The notes under the pieces are model-generated. The model did not search any database and was not told where the DNA came from. It was given only the letters and a program-made list of their open reading frames with translations. 64,000 bases of DNA, from assembly GCA_947491025.1 (NCBI GenBank), contig CANLIC010000005.1, forward strand, positions 62,001 through 126,000. Reading direction: 5' to 3'. The position numbers and the translations under genes were made by a program. Source of the DNA: Myxococcales bacterium. Its GTDB lineage: Bacteria > Myxococcota_A > UBA9042. Within the stretch, counting starts at the first letter, position 1. The number at the start of each line of letters is the position of its first letter. Below are positions 53,578 through 62,489 of the stretch, piece by piece.

Positions 53578-56500
53578 TCAATGGTCCAACACCCCAAGAT
53601 CGACCCGCTGCAGCGTCCCATCCCAGCTGCCAAGCCACACCACCCCGGCGCCCTCCAGCGCCCCCGGCGCCGCCGCGAGGACGTTGGCGACGCGCTCGCG
53701 CTGCAGCCGCAGCGTCGCCACCGCCGACGGCGCCGCACGCTCCGCCACCCGGACGACCGTCACCTGGCCGTCGACCTGGCCGACGACGACGGCGCGGCCG
53801 TCGGCGCTGACGGCGAGGTCGCAGATGTCGCCGCCTTGGACCTGCAGGCGCGCCGCCTCGCGGCCCTCCGCCCCGGCCGCGGCCCAGAGCGCGCGGGCGT
53901 CGGCGACGAACACCGGGGCATCGGCGCGGGCGGCGGCGACGTGGCGGATGCCGGGCTGGGCGGCGACCTGCGCGCGCTCGAGGGCGAGTCGTGCGCCCGC
54001 CGGGGCGTGGCGTAGGCGCCAGACGGCGCCGGACTGGGTGGCGACGCCGAAGGCGGCGTGGCGGTCGGTGGTGGCGGCGAGGTCGAGCCAATCCTCGTCG
54101 GCGGCGCCGAGGCGTTCGGCGCGGAGGTCCGGGACCTGGAGCGCGTAGACGCCCTCCTGGAAGCTGGCGGCGGCGATGGTCTGCCTGGTGCCGTCGGCGG
54201 AGCGGATCGTCGCCAGGCGCCGGGACGGCGGCAACGCCAGGGTCTCCTGCACGTAGCCGCCCGGTCCGCGCCTCCAGGCGACGCTGCGAAAGGCGCTGAC
54301 GGCGACGACGATGGCGCCGTCGTGGGCCAGCGTCACCGCCTTGACCACGCCGTCGCCCGCTTGCAGCCGCGTTGTGGCTCCCGAGGCCTCGGCGCCGTGC
54401 CTGGCCATCGCCCGCAGCTCGACACCGCCGACGTTGTCGCCGAGCGCGATCTGGTCGCCCTCGATGGCAAAGGCGGCGAGGCTGAGGCCGGGGGCGAGGG
54501 CGCGGCGCGGCGCTGGCGGTTGTGGCGGCAGCGCATAGCGGGAGAGCTGGGCGCCGGCCAGGCGCCAGGTACCCGCCGCCAGCTGGGCATCGCTGACGTC
54601 CTCGTGGTGGCTGCGCAGCTGCAGCTCCAGCGTCGCCGCCGAGAGCAGCGCGGCGTCGCCGCGGTCGCTGCGCGCCATCAGCCAGGCGCCCTCGACGTCG
54701 AGGCGGCGCACCAGGCCAGACACGGCATCGACCGGCGCGCTGCAACGGTGCAGCGCGAGGTCGCAGCGGACGATGGTGCCGCGGGCGCTGGCGACGTAGA
54801 GGGCGTCTGCGCTCGCCGCCAGCGCGGTCACGTCGCGGGCCGGCAGCGGCGAGGGCCCTAGCGTCGCGCAATCCTCGGTCGCGGCCGCGGCGAGGTCATG
54901 GGGACGAAGCGCAGGCCCCAGGTCGGCGTGTGACGGCGCGGCGGCTGGCGCGGGATCGCCTAGACAGCGGCGCATGGCGCCGTCGCTGCAGAGCACGATG
55001 ACGTCTGGGCCCGCCGCGACCGCTGCCATCGCGGTCGCGCCGGTCGCGCAGACGTCCCGCATCCACTGCCGCCCATGGGTGGTGGTGCGCAAGAGGCCGC
55101 CTGTCGGCTGCATCCAGCCACCCCGCGGTGCCGCCACCTGCGGCCAGGTCGCCGGCGCGGCGAAGCCGACAAAGAGCGGCGCATAGGCATGCAGCACGCT
55201 CTGGCCGAGGTCGAAGGCGACCACATGCTGGGCGCTGCGCAAGAGCAGGGTCGAGCTGACGGCGTCGAAGGCGGCGTCGATCGCGACCAGCGGCAGGCTC
55301 CGCCGCGGCAGGCCCGGCACCAAGGGTTCCAGGGTCGTCTCGCTTTGGGCGAGGCAAGCGAGGAGCCGGGCGCCAGGGCCGAGGATGCGCCGGCCGCACG
55401 CCGGCAGCGCTCGCTGTTCGACGAGGCGCAGCGCGGCCAGCGGCGCGCTGGCGGCGAGGATGCCCCGGGCCTGCTGCGTCGTCGTCAGCACGCCGCCCTC
55501 GGCCGGGGCGCCGGCAGCGGTCGGGGCGGTCGCAGCCGAAAGCTGAGCGAGCGTGAGGTCGGCGAGCGCCGCCCGCGCCAGGGCCTCGGCCTCCCTGTAG
55601 CGCCCCGCCTCGAGCGCGACCTGGGCCTGACGCACCTGCAGCGTGGCATGGTCGACGCGGCTGCGCTGCAGCGCCTGCGAGGCCGCAACCTCGGCGCGCT
55701 GGGCGCGGTCGCGCTCATCGACGACCCGGTGGGCCGAGACGGCGGCCGTGCCGGTGATGGCCAGCAGCGCCACGGCGGCGCCCATCAGCGGCCAGCGCCA
55801 CGCGTAGACGAGGCGCCGGAGCAGCTGCGTCGGCGAGTAGGCGTAGGCGCCCACGCGGCGGCCGTCGAGGAAGTTGGCGAGATCGTGGGCCAACGCACCG
55901 GCGTCGGCGTAGCGCTGGCCGGGGTCGGGATGCAGGCAGCAGGCGACGATGGCGCTGAGCTCGAGATCGGCGCCGGCGGTGAGGGCAGGGGCGCCATGGG
56001 CTCGCGCCATGTGCAGCGCCTCTGCGGCCGACGTCGGTGTGCGCAGCGGGCGGCCGGCGGCGACTTCGTAGAGCATGACGCCGAGTGAGAAGACGTCCCC
56101 GGGGCGGCCGATGCGTTCCCCGCGCGCCGCCTCTGGGCTCATCGTCAGCGGCGTCCCGACGATGGCGCCGATGCTGGTCTCGCCGGGCCCGACGGCGGCG
56201 GAAGTGTCCCGTGCGCGCCAAGCGTCGCCGTCGGCGGGGCCCTTGTCTTCGGCGTCGTCGATGTCCTCGGCGGCGTCGGCCACGCAGGCGAGCCCCCAAT
56301 CGATGATCTGCGTGCCGCCTTGGGCGTCGACCAGGATGTTGGCAGGCTTGAGGTCGCGGTGCAGCACGCCATGGGCGTGGGCATGGGCGACGCCCTGACA
56401 GACCGCCAGCAGGGTTCGCAGCAGGGGCGCGGGGTTGCTGCCCGGTACCCGCTCGGCGAGGACCTGCTCGAAGGTCTTGCCATCGACCAGGCGCATGGCC

Positions 56501-56838
56501 AGCCATGGCGAGCCATCGGCGTCCATGCCGCCATCGAAGACGGGGACGATCGCCGGATGCGTGAGCTGCGCCAGAATCGCCGCTTCGCGTTGCAGGCGCC
56601 GGGCGAACCCGCGCGCGGCGCCGCTGGCGCTCTTGAGCGCGATGTGCCGACGCAGCCACGGGTCCCACGCCACGACGACGAGGCCCATGGCGCCCTCGCC
56701 GATGGCGGCGCCGCGCAGGTAGCGGCTGGCGCCCATGGCCTCGGCCCCCGCGGAGGGCCCGGGAGCCCGCTCGGCGCCCACCGGGTCGAGCACCTGAGAC
56801 CACGCCGGCGAGCTCTGGTCGGGCGCGTCAGGCCGCAT
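53578..56838 (-). CDS. Transmembrane Ser/Thr protein kinase with beta-propeller C-terminal domain (module 2)
   Basis: A 1086-residue protein from the ATG at 56838, 11 bp inside the FHA gene. Kinase domain about 40-330: GEGAMGLVVV (47-56), Lys69 in IALKS, Glu84, HRDLKPANIL with Asp162, IIDWG (Asp180), and SPEAARGE as the APE equivalent. An acidic insert (EDIDDAEDKGPADGD) sits in the activation region. The juxtamembrane FLDGRRVGAYAYSPTQLLRR matches the other kinase (FLSGRRVVAHSYTRVELARR). Membrane helix about 349-367, then a coiled segment (RAEVAASQALQRSR) and about 650 residues of diverged propeller repeats, ending QVDGQVTVVRV and LGSWDGTLQRVDLG. All catalytic residues are present. Confidence 0.9.
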   Translation of the reverse strand: MRPDAPDQSSPAWSQVLDPVGAERAPGPSAGAEAMGASRYLRGAAIGEGAMGLVVVAWDPWLRRHIALKSASGAARGFARRLQREAAILAQLTHPAIVPVFDGGMDADGSPWLAMRLVDGKTFEQVLAERVPGSNPAPLLRTLLAVCQGVAHAHAHGVLHRDLKPANILVDAQGGTQIIDWGLACVADAAEDIDDAEDKGPADGDAWRARDTSAAVGPGETSIGAIVGTPLTMSPEAARGERIGRPGDVFSLGVMLYEVAAGRPLRTPTSAAEALHMARAHGAPALTAGADLELSAIVACCLHPDPGQRYADAGALAHDLANFLDGRRVGAYAYSPTQLLRRLVYAWRWPLMGAAVALLAITGTAAVSAHRVVDERDRAQRAEVAASQALQRSRVDHATLQVRQAQVALEAGRYREAEALARAALADLTLAQLSAATAPTAAGAPAEGGVLTTTQQARGILAASAPLAALRLVEQRALPACGRRILGPGARLLACLAQSETTLEPLVPGLPRRSLPLVAIDAAFDAVSSTLLLRSAQHVVAFDLGQSVLHAYAPLFVGFAAPATWPQVAAPRGGWMQPTGGLLRTTTHGRQWMRDVCATGATAMAAVAAGPDVIVLCSDGAMRRCLGDPAPAAAPSHADLGPALRPHDLAAAATEDCATLGPSPLPARDVTALAASADALYVASARGTIVRCDLALHRCSAPVDAVSGLVRRLDVEGAWLMARSDRGDAALLSAATLELQLRSHHEDVSDAQLAAGTWRLAGAQLSRYALPPQPPAPRRALAPGLSLAAFAIEGDQIALGDNVGGVELRAMARHGAEASGATTRLQAGDGVVKAVTLAHDGAIVVAVSAFRSVAWRRGPGGYVQETLALPPSRRLATIRSADGTRQTIAAASFQEGVYALQVPDLRAERLGAADEDWLDLAATTDRHAAFGVATQSGAVWRLRHAPAGARLALERAQVAAQPGIRHVAAARADAPVFVADARALWAAAGAEGREAARLQVQGGDICDLAVSADGRAVVVGQVDGQVTVVRVAERAAPSAVATLRLQRERVANVLAAAPGALEGAGVVWLGSWDGTLQRVDLGVLDH

Positions 56839-57724
56839 CTTCGACGTGGTCGTGGGGATGCAAGAAGAGCTCGATGTGGCCGGTGCCGGTCGAACGCACG
56901 AGGTCGGCACGCACCCCGGCGGCGCGTAGCCGTGCCCGCAACCGCGTCAGGGCCACGTCGAGGCGCTGGCGCTGCTGGGCGGCGTCGGCGTCATCGCGCC
57001 AGAGCTGGTCGGCGAGCGCCCGCCAGCCGATGGGGCCGCCGACCAGGACCAGCTCGGTCAGCAGCCGTGCGCTGACGCCCTCGATCGCGCAGACGACTTT
57101 GCCGTCGCGCTGCACGTGTGCGGTGTCGAAGCGGGCGACAATGTGCAGCGGCGCATCGCCAGCGGCGTCGAGCATCGTCTCGCCGGAGGTCGGCGCCACA
57201 GGCATGTCGACCGCGACGACCGCCGCGCCATCGACATTGAGCGCCTCACCGGCGACCAGCGGCGTCGGTGGGCTCCCGGGCCCGGCGGCGAGCCACTGTC
57301 TGCCATCGCTCCACACCCAATGGCGCGCGTCGGCGCGCATCCCGCTCACCAGCATCGGCGCCGGCTCCGCGACCAGCGAGACCACGCCTTGCAGCAGCTG
57401 CGCCGGCATCCCCGGTCCCTGCAGCGCCAGCACGGTCCGCGGGATGAAGACGCGCACCACTTCGAGCACGACGCCCTCGGCCAGGGTCACAAACAGGCCG
57501 GCGCGCAGGCGGACGTCGGTCGACGAGGCGCCGTCGATCAAGAACCGCCCCCGCAGCGCCAACAAGCGCAGCGCGGCGCCGCGCAGGCTCACGAGCGCGT
57601 GGGCCTCGGAGACGCGGGGGTCGTCGATGATCAGCGCAGCCGTCCACAGGCGGCCGATGAAGTCGCCGTGGCCAAGCGAGCAGAGGCTGCCATCCCCCAG
57701 CCGAACCTCTGCGTACGCCTGCAT
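56828..57724 (-). CDS. FHA-like protein with C-terminal winged-helix domain (module 2)
   Basis: A 298-residue paralogue of the gene at 11744. FHA part: FIGRLWTAALIIDDPRVSEA and HALVSLRGAALRLLALRGRF with FLIDG; middle: VLALQGPGMPAQLL, matching VMALQGPGLARQIV of module 1; C-terminal winged helix: DQLWRDDADAAQQRQRLDVA and LTRLRARLRAAGVRADLVRS with GHIELFL. The conserved middle region is not a known domain and may define this subfamily. ATG at 57724 follows GGGGGGACG. The kinase gene starts 11 bp inside its end. Phosphorylation by the kinase and DNA binding are inferred. Confidence 0.78.
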   Translation of the reverse strand: MQAYAEVRLGDGSLCSLGHGDFIGRLWTAALIIDDPRVSEAHALVSLRGAALRLLALRGRFLIDGASSTDVRLRAGLFVTLAEGVVLEVVRVFIPRTVLALQGPGMPAQLLQGVVSLVAEPAPMLVSGMRADARHWVWSDGRQWLAAGPGSPPTPLVAGEALNVDGAAVVAVDMPVAPTSGETMLDAAGDAPLHIVARFDTAHVQRDGKVVCAIEGVSARLLTELVLVGGPIGWRALADQLWRDDADAAQQRQRLDVALTRLRARLRAAGVRADLVRSTGTGHIELFLHPHDHVEDAA

Positions 57725-57756
57725 CGTCCCCCCGGGCGCTGCCGGCGCCCCGCGCC

Positions 57757-57785
57757 ACTCTCGCGACGACGCTGAAAGGCGTCAA
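57757..57785 (-). promoter_or_regulatory. Predicted promoter of FHA/kinase module 2
   Basis: Reading leftward, TTGACG (complement of 57780-57785), 17 bp, GAGAGT (complement of 57757-57762). The start site would lie near 57750, 26 nt before the ATG. No equivalent was recognised in front of module 1. Confidence 0.45.
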
Positions 57786-57934
57786 GCGTGCGGCGGGCGG
57801 ATGCAGTTTTGCGCTGGATATTCAGTCCTTGTACCGCCGGCGCCGTGCCTGAAAGGGGCATGAAGGGTCACAACGGCTGCACGAGGTCTGATCGTGGCCA
57901 CTGGAACAGGCGACGCCGCCTGCGGGGGACGACC

Positions 57935-60832
57935 ATGAGCACACCCATGACACTTCAACGACTCTTCACCATCGCCGCGGCGCTGCTGCTGGCGAGCTGC
58001 GCCGGCACCGCAGGCGGCGATGGCGCCCCCGGCAACGGTGCGGCAGCAGAGGACAGCGCAGCCCAGGATGGCGCGGCCCAGGATGGCGCTGCCCAGGACG
58101 CCACTGCCAACGACGCTGGGGCCACGGACAGCGACGCGGGTTCGACCGACAGCGACGCGGGTTCGACCGACAGCGACGCGGGTTCGACCAACAGCGACGC
58201 GGGTTCGACCGACAGCGACGCGGGCTCCACCGGCAGCGACGCGGGGTCCACGGACAGCGACGCGGGCTCCACCGACAGCGACGCGGGTTCGACCGACAAC
58301 GACGCGGGCTCCACCGACAGCGACGCTGTGGGCGAGGACGCCAGCGCCACCGACAGCGACGCCGAGGCCGACGCCGGAACGCCCGAGGATGCCGGCGGCG
58401 GCTGCACGCCCGTCGCCGAGGTCTGCGACGGCAAGGACAACGACTGCGACGGCCAGATCGATGAGACGGACGGCGGGCCGCTCTGCAAGGTCGACAGCAA
58501 GAGCTTCTGCGCCGGCGAGGTCTGCCATCAGGGCAGCTGTCAGCCGGCGGGGGTGGTCGGGGTGCCGTGCGCCGACCTCAACGCCTGCACCGGCGGCGAG
58601 GCCTGCACGCCCGGCACCGCGCCGTGCCCACCCAACGAGCCGGCCTGCAAACAGAAGCTCCCGTCGTGCATGGGCGGCAAGCCGATCGCCTGTGACGACA
58701 AGGACCCCTGTACGACCGACAGCTGCGACAAGACCAAGGGCTGCGTCGCGGCGCCTGTGGTCTGCAACGACAACAACGTCTGCACGGCCGACAGCTGCGA
58801 CAAGGCGACCGGCTGCGTCACTTCGCCCGCCGAGGGCGCCTGCAGCGACGGCAGCGTCTGCACCGAGGGTGACGCTTGCGACGCCGGAACGTGCAAGCCC
58901 GGCGCCACCGCCAAGGTCTGCGACGACGCCAACGTGTGCACGTCCGACAGCTGCAATGCCACAGGCGGCTGCGTCCACACCAAGGCGAGCGGCGGCCCCT
59001 GCAGCGACGGCAGCAGCTGCACGACCGATGTTTGCGCCGCCGGCGTGTGCAAGGCGACCACCTTGAGCTGCGATGACAAGAACGGTTGCACCCAAGACAG
59101 CTGCGACCCGAAGACCGGCTGCGTCAACGCCTATGTCAACGGTTGCCAGACCTGCGCGACCGTCGCCGAATGCGATGACAAGAACTCCTGCTCGACCGAC
59201 AGCTGCACCGGCGGTGTCTGCGCCAACGCCGCGATCGCCGACTGCAAGGGCTCGACCGACTACACGATCGCCAAGCTCGTCATCGCCCAGCCCACCTTCG
59301 ACGCCACGGCCGGCACCTCGTCCTTCTCCTACGAGGTCCACAACCCGTTCAACATCGCCACCCCGACCAACTCGACGATCGCGTTCTGGCTCAGCCCGAC
59401 CGACGGCAAGGGCGAGGGCGCGGTCAAGATCCACGACTTCACGGGTCCCATCGTGGGAGGATTCACGGCGCCGAACGTCGCCAAGTCCTCGTTGACCGTC
59501 AACCACCAGCTCTTTGCGCCCAAGCTGCCGAAGGGCCCCGCCGCGATGAAGTTCGCGTGCCTGGAGCTGACGATCCCAACCGATACGGTGCCGACCAACA
59601 ACCTCACCTGCGTCGCCATCACGCCCCACGTGCCCGACTTCGCGGTGGGCGCGCTGACGGTCACCGGCAGCGGAGCGCCGCTGGAGGGCACGGCCTATGA
59701 GTTCGGGCCGGCGCCGCAGTTCTGGAGCGCGGACATCAAGAGCCAGGGCACGCTGCACGCCATCGTCGACGTGACGCACGTCTTCTACGCCGCCGACAAC
59801 AAGGGCAAGACCGGCGTGCTGCAGATCGGGTTTGCCAAGACGTTGGCCCCGAACAACCAGCTCGCGCCCGGCGCCAACTTCAACTACGGCTACCAGGTGG
59901 CGATCGACAAGCCCGCTCTGCCCATCGGCCCTGGCTTCGCCTGCGTGCGTGCCCAGTCGGTCCAGGTGCCCGCCGGTTGGGCGCCGACCCCAGACGACGA
60001 CATCGCCTGCGTCGCCATCACCATCAAGAAGTCGCCAGATCTCGTGATGAACACCATCAAGTCGCCGCTGGCCAGCTCCGGCAGCGGTGGCGTGCCGGCG
60101 AGTCCCGGTCTGACGCTGGGCATCAAGTTCCAATGCATCGCCAGCGTCAGCAACGTCGGCCTCAGCGCGGCGGCCCAGTCCAAGGTGCGCTGCACCCTCA
60201 AGCCCGCCGGCGCCGCAAACCCGACGTGGACCACCGACATCGTGGTCAGCCAGCTGCCGAGCGGCGGCGGCCAGCTGCCCGAGTCAGGGCACACGACGCT
60301 GACCCCAGACCTCGTGACCGGGGCCAAGCTCGGCCACGCTGCCCTCGAAGTCTGCGCCACCATCGACCCCGACAACGAGATCGCCGAGATCAACGAGACC
60401 AACAACACGCTCTGCCACCCGGTGTTCTACTACGCCCAAGACCTGACGGTCATCGACGGCCAGCTCGGCACGACCTTGAGCCAGGTCAAGCGCGGCGTCG
60501 CCCTCGACGTCCAGAAGTTCACCGTCAAGAACATCGGCAACGCCGGCAGCAGCCAGAACTTCGCCGCCAAAATCCTCTTGTCGACCGACAACACGCTCTC
60601 CGCCGACGACAAGGTGCTTTGCGGTGTGACGACGGGCACCCCGTCGATGAAACCCAACGACGCCGTCGCGCTCACGACCTTCTCAGCGTTCTACGGCGGC
60701 CAGAAGTGCACGGTCCCAGCCGATTGGGCCCTGGGCTCCGCGCACCTCATCTATGTCGTCGACCCCGACAACGCGGTGATGGAGTTCAGCGACGCCAACA
60801 ACACCTTGGTGGTGCCGGTGACGATCCAATAG
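57935..60832 (+). CDS. Large multidomain surface lipoprotein: TDSDAGS stalk, MopE motif, CTDC Cys repeats, CARDB domains
   Basis: A 965-residue protein. Signal with lipobox LLASC (Cys22); a stalk of Ala/Asp and ten seven-residue repeats of the GSTDSDA type (about 62-131); a MopE-like metal-binding motif CDGKDNDCDGQIDE near 170; then about ten Cys repeats of the form CDDxNxCTxDSCDxxxGC (about 190-440), like the Dictyostelium CTDC repeats common in myxobacterial surface proteins; and from about 455 to the end several CARDB-type beta domains with their EIAEINETNNTL and NAVMEFSDANNTL signatures. No catalytic domain is present; adhesion or matrix contact is likely. GGGGGAC lies before ATG at 57935. 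A strong terminator follows. Confidence 0.87.
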   Translation: MSTPMTLQRLFTIAAALLLASCAGTAGGDGAPGNGAAAEDSAAQDGAAQDGAAQDATANDAGATDSDAGSTDSDAGSTDSDAGSTNSDAGSTDSDAGSTGSDAGSTDSDAGSTDSDAGSTDNDAGSTDSDAVGEDASATDSDAEADAGTPEDAGGGCTPVAEVCDGKDNDCDGQIDETDGGPLCKVDSKSFCAGEVCHQGSCQPAGVVGVPCADLNACTGGEACTPGTAPCPPNEPACKQKLPSCMGGKPIACDDKDPCTTDSCDKTKGCVAAPVVCNDNNVCTADSCDKATGCVTSPAEGACSDGSVCTEGDACDAGTCKPGATAKVCDDANVCTSDSCNATGGCVHTKASGGPCSDGSSCTTDVCAAGVCKATTLSCDDKNGCTQDSCDPKTGCVNAYVNGCQTCATVAECDDKNSCSTDSCTGGVCANAAIADCKGSTDYTIAKLVIAQPTFDATAGTSSFSYEVHNPFNIATPTNSTIAFWLSPTDGKGEGAVKIHDFTGPIVGGFTAPNVAKSSLTVNHQLFAPKLPKGPAAMKFACLELTIPTDTVPTNNLTCVAITPHVPDFAVGALTVTGSGAPLEGTAYEFGPAPQFWSADIKSQGTLHAIVDVTHVFYAADNKGKTGVLQIGFAKTLAPNNQLAPGANFNYGYQVAIDKPALPIGPGFACVRAQSVQVPAGWAPTPDDDIACVAITIKKSPDLVMNTIKSPLASSGSGGVPASPGLTLGIKFQCIASVSNVGLSAAAQSKVRCTLKPAGAANPTWTTDIVVSQLPSGGGQLPESGHTTLTPDLVTGAKLGHAALEVCATIDPDNEIAEINETNNTLCHPVFYYAQDLTVIDGQLGTTLSQVKRGVALDVQKFTVKNIGNAGSSQNFAAKILLSTDNTLSADDKVLCGVTTGTPSMKPNDAVALTTFSAFYGGQKCTVPADWALGSAHLIYVVDPDNAVMEFSDANNTLVVPVTIQ
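58118..58327 (+). repeat. Ten tandem 21-bp units encoding the seven-residue stalk repeat
   Basis: Ten in-frame 21-bp units, each encoding G(A/S)T(D/N/G)(S/N)DA-type heptapeptides, lie inside the lipoprotein gene. Units are nearly identical at DNA level, with variation mostly at third positions and one-base Asp/Asn/Gly changes, so the array is likely to expand and contract. Confidence 0.95.
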
Positions 60833-60885
60833 GCCACAGGCCCGGGCCAGCGCCTGGGTAGAGGCGACGTCTCCCGAAGGGACGG

Positions 60886-60928
60886 GCGGCGGCGGGTCCA
60901 GCATCGGGCCCGCCGCCGCTGTCGTTTT
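60886..60928 (+). terminator. Rho-independent terminator after the large lipoprotein
   Basis: An 11-bp perfect G+C stem (60886-60896 with 60909-60919) can be extended by three pairs including one G-U, leaving the loop AGCATC, and is followed by TGTCGTTTTC. It lies 54 bp after the stop codon. It is the clearest intrinsic terminator in the window. Confidence 0.75.
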
Positions 60929-61084
60929 CAGGGAGCGGAGGTGGGTGGGCCACCATGTCGGCGCACCATGCAGCGCCTCGGCCTGGTCAAGGTGCCCGCA
61001 CCCTTCAGGCGCCACTGCCAACGCCTGCGCGTCGTCGCCTTTGTGCTCACCTTCGCCATCGGGTGCAAGCGCGCCCCGCGTGAC

Positions 61085-61113
61085 TTGAACACCTGTTCAG
61101 GTTGCGGCACACT
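61085..61113 (+). promoter_or_regulatory. Promoter with embedded LexA-type box, radical SAM gene
   Basis: TTGAAC at 61085-61090, 17 bp, CACACT at 61108-61113, then eight bases and the ATG at 61122, so the mRNA is probably leaderless. The palindrome TGAACACCTGTTCA (61086-61099) lies over the -35 and spacer. It contains GAAC-N4-GTTC, the Gram-positive SOS box core, and the 17 bases 61085-61101 match the published Myxococcus xanthus LexA consensus, as I remember it, at 16 positions. Confidence 0.55.
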
Positions 61114-61121
61114 CTGCTTCG

Positions 61122-62387
61122 ATGGACGCCGCCGCTCCCACCTCTGAACCCTATGACTTCCCGAGTGAACGGGAGATCTGCGTCCGCGATCCCGGCGCCG
61201 ACGCGACCGACCACGACGCGCCTCCCACCTTGGACCCGGACGACGCGCCACCTCTGCCCACGGTGATCCGCGGCCGGGGCGTCAGCAGCAACCGCAGCGG
61301 CCGCTACGAGCCGCGCCAAGTCGAACAATTCGTCGATGGCTGGGAACCCGCAGAGCCAGCGCCAGCGCCGCTCGCCGGTGGTTTCGGCGCCGCCGGCCGC
61401 ACACGCCTGCTGCCCCTCGCCGCACGCAAGGCGATGTCGCGCAACGACTCTCCCGACATCCCCTTCGACCGCGCCGTCAACCCCTACCGCGGCTGCGAGC
61501 ACGGCTGCGTCTACTGCTTCGCCCGGCCTGACCACGCCTACCTCGGCGACTCGCCGGGTCTGGACTTCGAGCAGCGTATCTACGTCAAACGCGGCGTCGT
61601 TGCGGCCCTGCAGCGCGAGTGGGCGTCACCGTCGTATACGCCGGAAACCATGGCGATCGGCGCCAGCACCGACCCCTACCAGCCCGCGGAAGCCAGCGAG
61701 AAACTGACCCGCGGCCTGCTCGAGCTGGCGCTGCGGTATCGCCATCCGGTCGGCCTCGTCACCAAGAGCGCACGGGTCGTCCGCGACCTCGACGTGCTGC
61801 AGTCCCTGGCCGAGCTCGGCCTCGCGCGCGTGTTCTTCTCCATCACCTCACTCGACGCCAGCCTGCAGCGGCGCCTTGAGCCTCGCGCCGCAGCGCCCGC
61901 CGCTCGGCTGCGCGCGATGCGGACGCTGGCCGACGCCGGAGTCCCTGTCGGGGTGCTGGCGGCACCGATGATTCCCGCCGTCAACGACAGCGAGCTGGAG
62001 GCCATCGTCGAGGCCGCCGCCGCCGCCGGCGCCAGCAGCGCCGGCTGGATTCTGCTGCGCTTGCCGCGCGAGGTGGGGCCCCTCTTCGACGACTGGCTGG
62101 CGGCCCATCTGCCCGAAAGGCGGCAGCGGGTGCTGGCGCTGATGCGGCAGGCCCGTGGCGGCAAGCTCTACGACGCGACCTTCGGCCGCCGCATGCGCGG
62201 CGAGGGGCCCTATGCCGCCCTGCTCGCCCAGCGCTTTGACCTGGTGCGGCGGCGCTGCCGGCTCGATGCTGCGCCAGCGCCGCTGCGCTGTGACCTTTTT
62301 GTGCGCCCGCCGCCGCCCGATGTGCCGCCACAGGCGCTGCGCTCGCCGGCTGCGGCGCCGGGTGGGCGCCAGCTCTCGCTGCTCTAG
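61122..62387 (+). CDS. PA0069/Rv2578c-family radical SAM protein
   Basis: A 421-residue protein with a radical SAM core opened by NPYRGCEHGCVYCFARP (Cys125, 129, 132 bind the 4Fe-4S cluster). Other family features are RGRGVSSNRSGRYEPR near residue 50, PDIPFDRAVNPYRGC, IGASTDPYQPAE, VTKSARVVRDLD, SITSLDASLQRRLEPR and PMIPAVNDSELE, all in the order of the spore photoproduct lyase-related PA0069 group. The reaction is not established; relatives are often placed with DNA repair genes. A LexA-like box over its promoter supports a role in the DNA damage response. No Shine-Dalgarno sequence precedes the ATG. Confidence 0.93.
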   Translation: MDAAAPTSEPYDFPSEREICVRDPGADATDHDAPPTLDPDDAPPLPTVIRGRGVSSNRSGRYEPRQVEQFVDGWEPAEPAPAPLAGGFGAAGRTRLLPLAARKAMSRNDSPDIPFDRAVNPYRGCEHGCVYCFARPDHAYLGDSPGLDFEQRIYVKRGVVAALQREWASPSYTPETMAIGASTDPYQPAEASEKLTRGLLELALRYRHPVGLVTKSARVVRDLDVLQSLAELGLARVFFSITSLDASLQRRLEPRAAAPAARLRAMRTLADAGVPVGVLAAPMIPAVNDSELEAIVEAAAAAGASSAGWILLRLPREVGPLFDDWLAAHLPERRQRVLALMRQARGGKLYDATFGRRMRGEGPYAALLAQRFDLVRRRCRLDAAPAPLRCDLFVRPPPPDVPPQALRSPAAAPGGRQLSLL

Positions 62388-62489
62388 TCGGCAGAGGGGA
62401 GGCGTCGTGGCGCCTGCGCATGCCCGAAGCCACCGGCCCAAGGCAGCCTGGCGTCCGCGTTGCGCCTGGCGTGACGGCCGCTGCCGCGT

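Noticed and set aside
57782..60133. A 783-codon open frame antisense to the large lipoprotein, with VGRTRVAVGG repeats
   Set aside because: The repeats are the reverse reading of the TDSDAGS array; no start signal or domain supports it.
60968..61147. Small frame encoding a lipoprotein-like peptide (FVLTFAIGC lipobox-like core)
   Set aside because: It overlaps the LexA-like promoter and the start of the radical SAM gene, has no ribosome binding site, and ends in Arg-rich sequence; the lipobox resemblance is likely chance.
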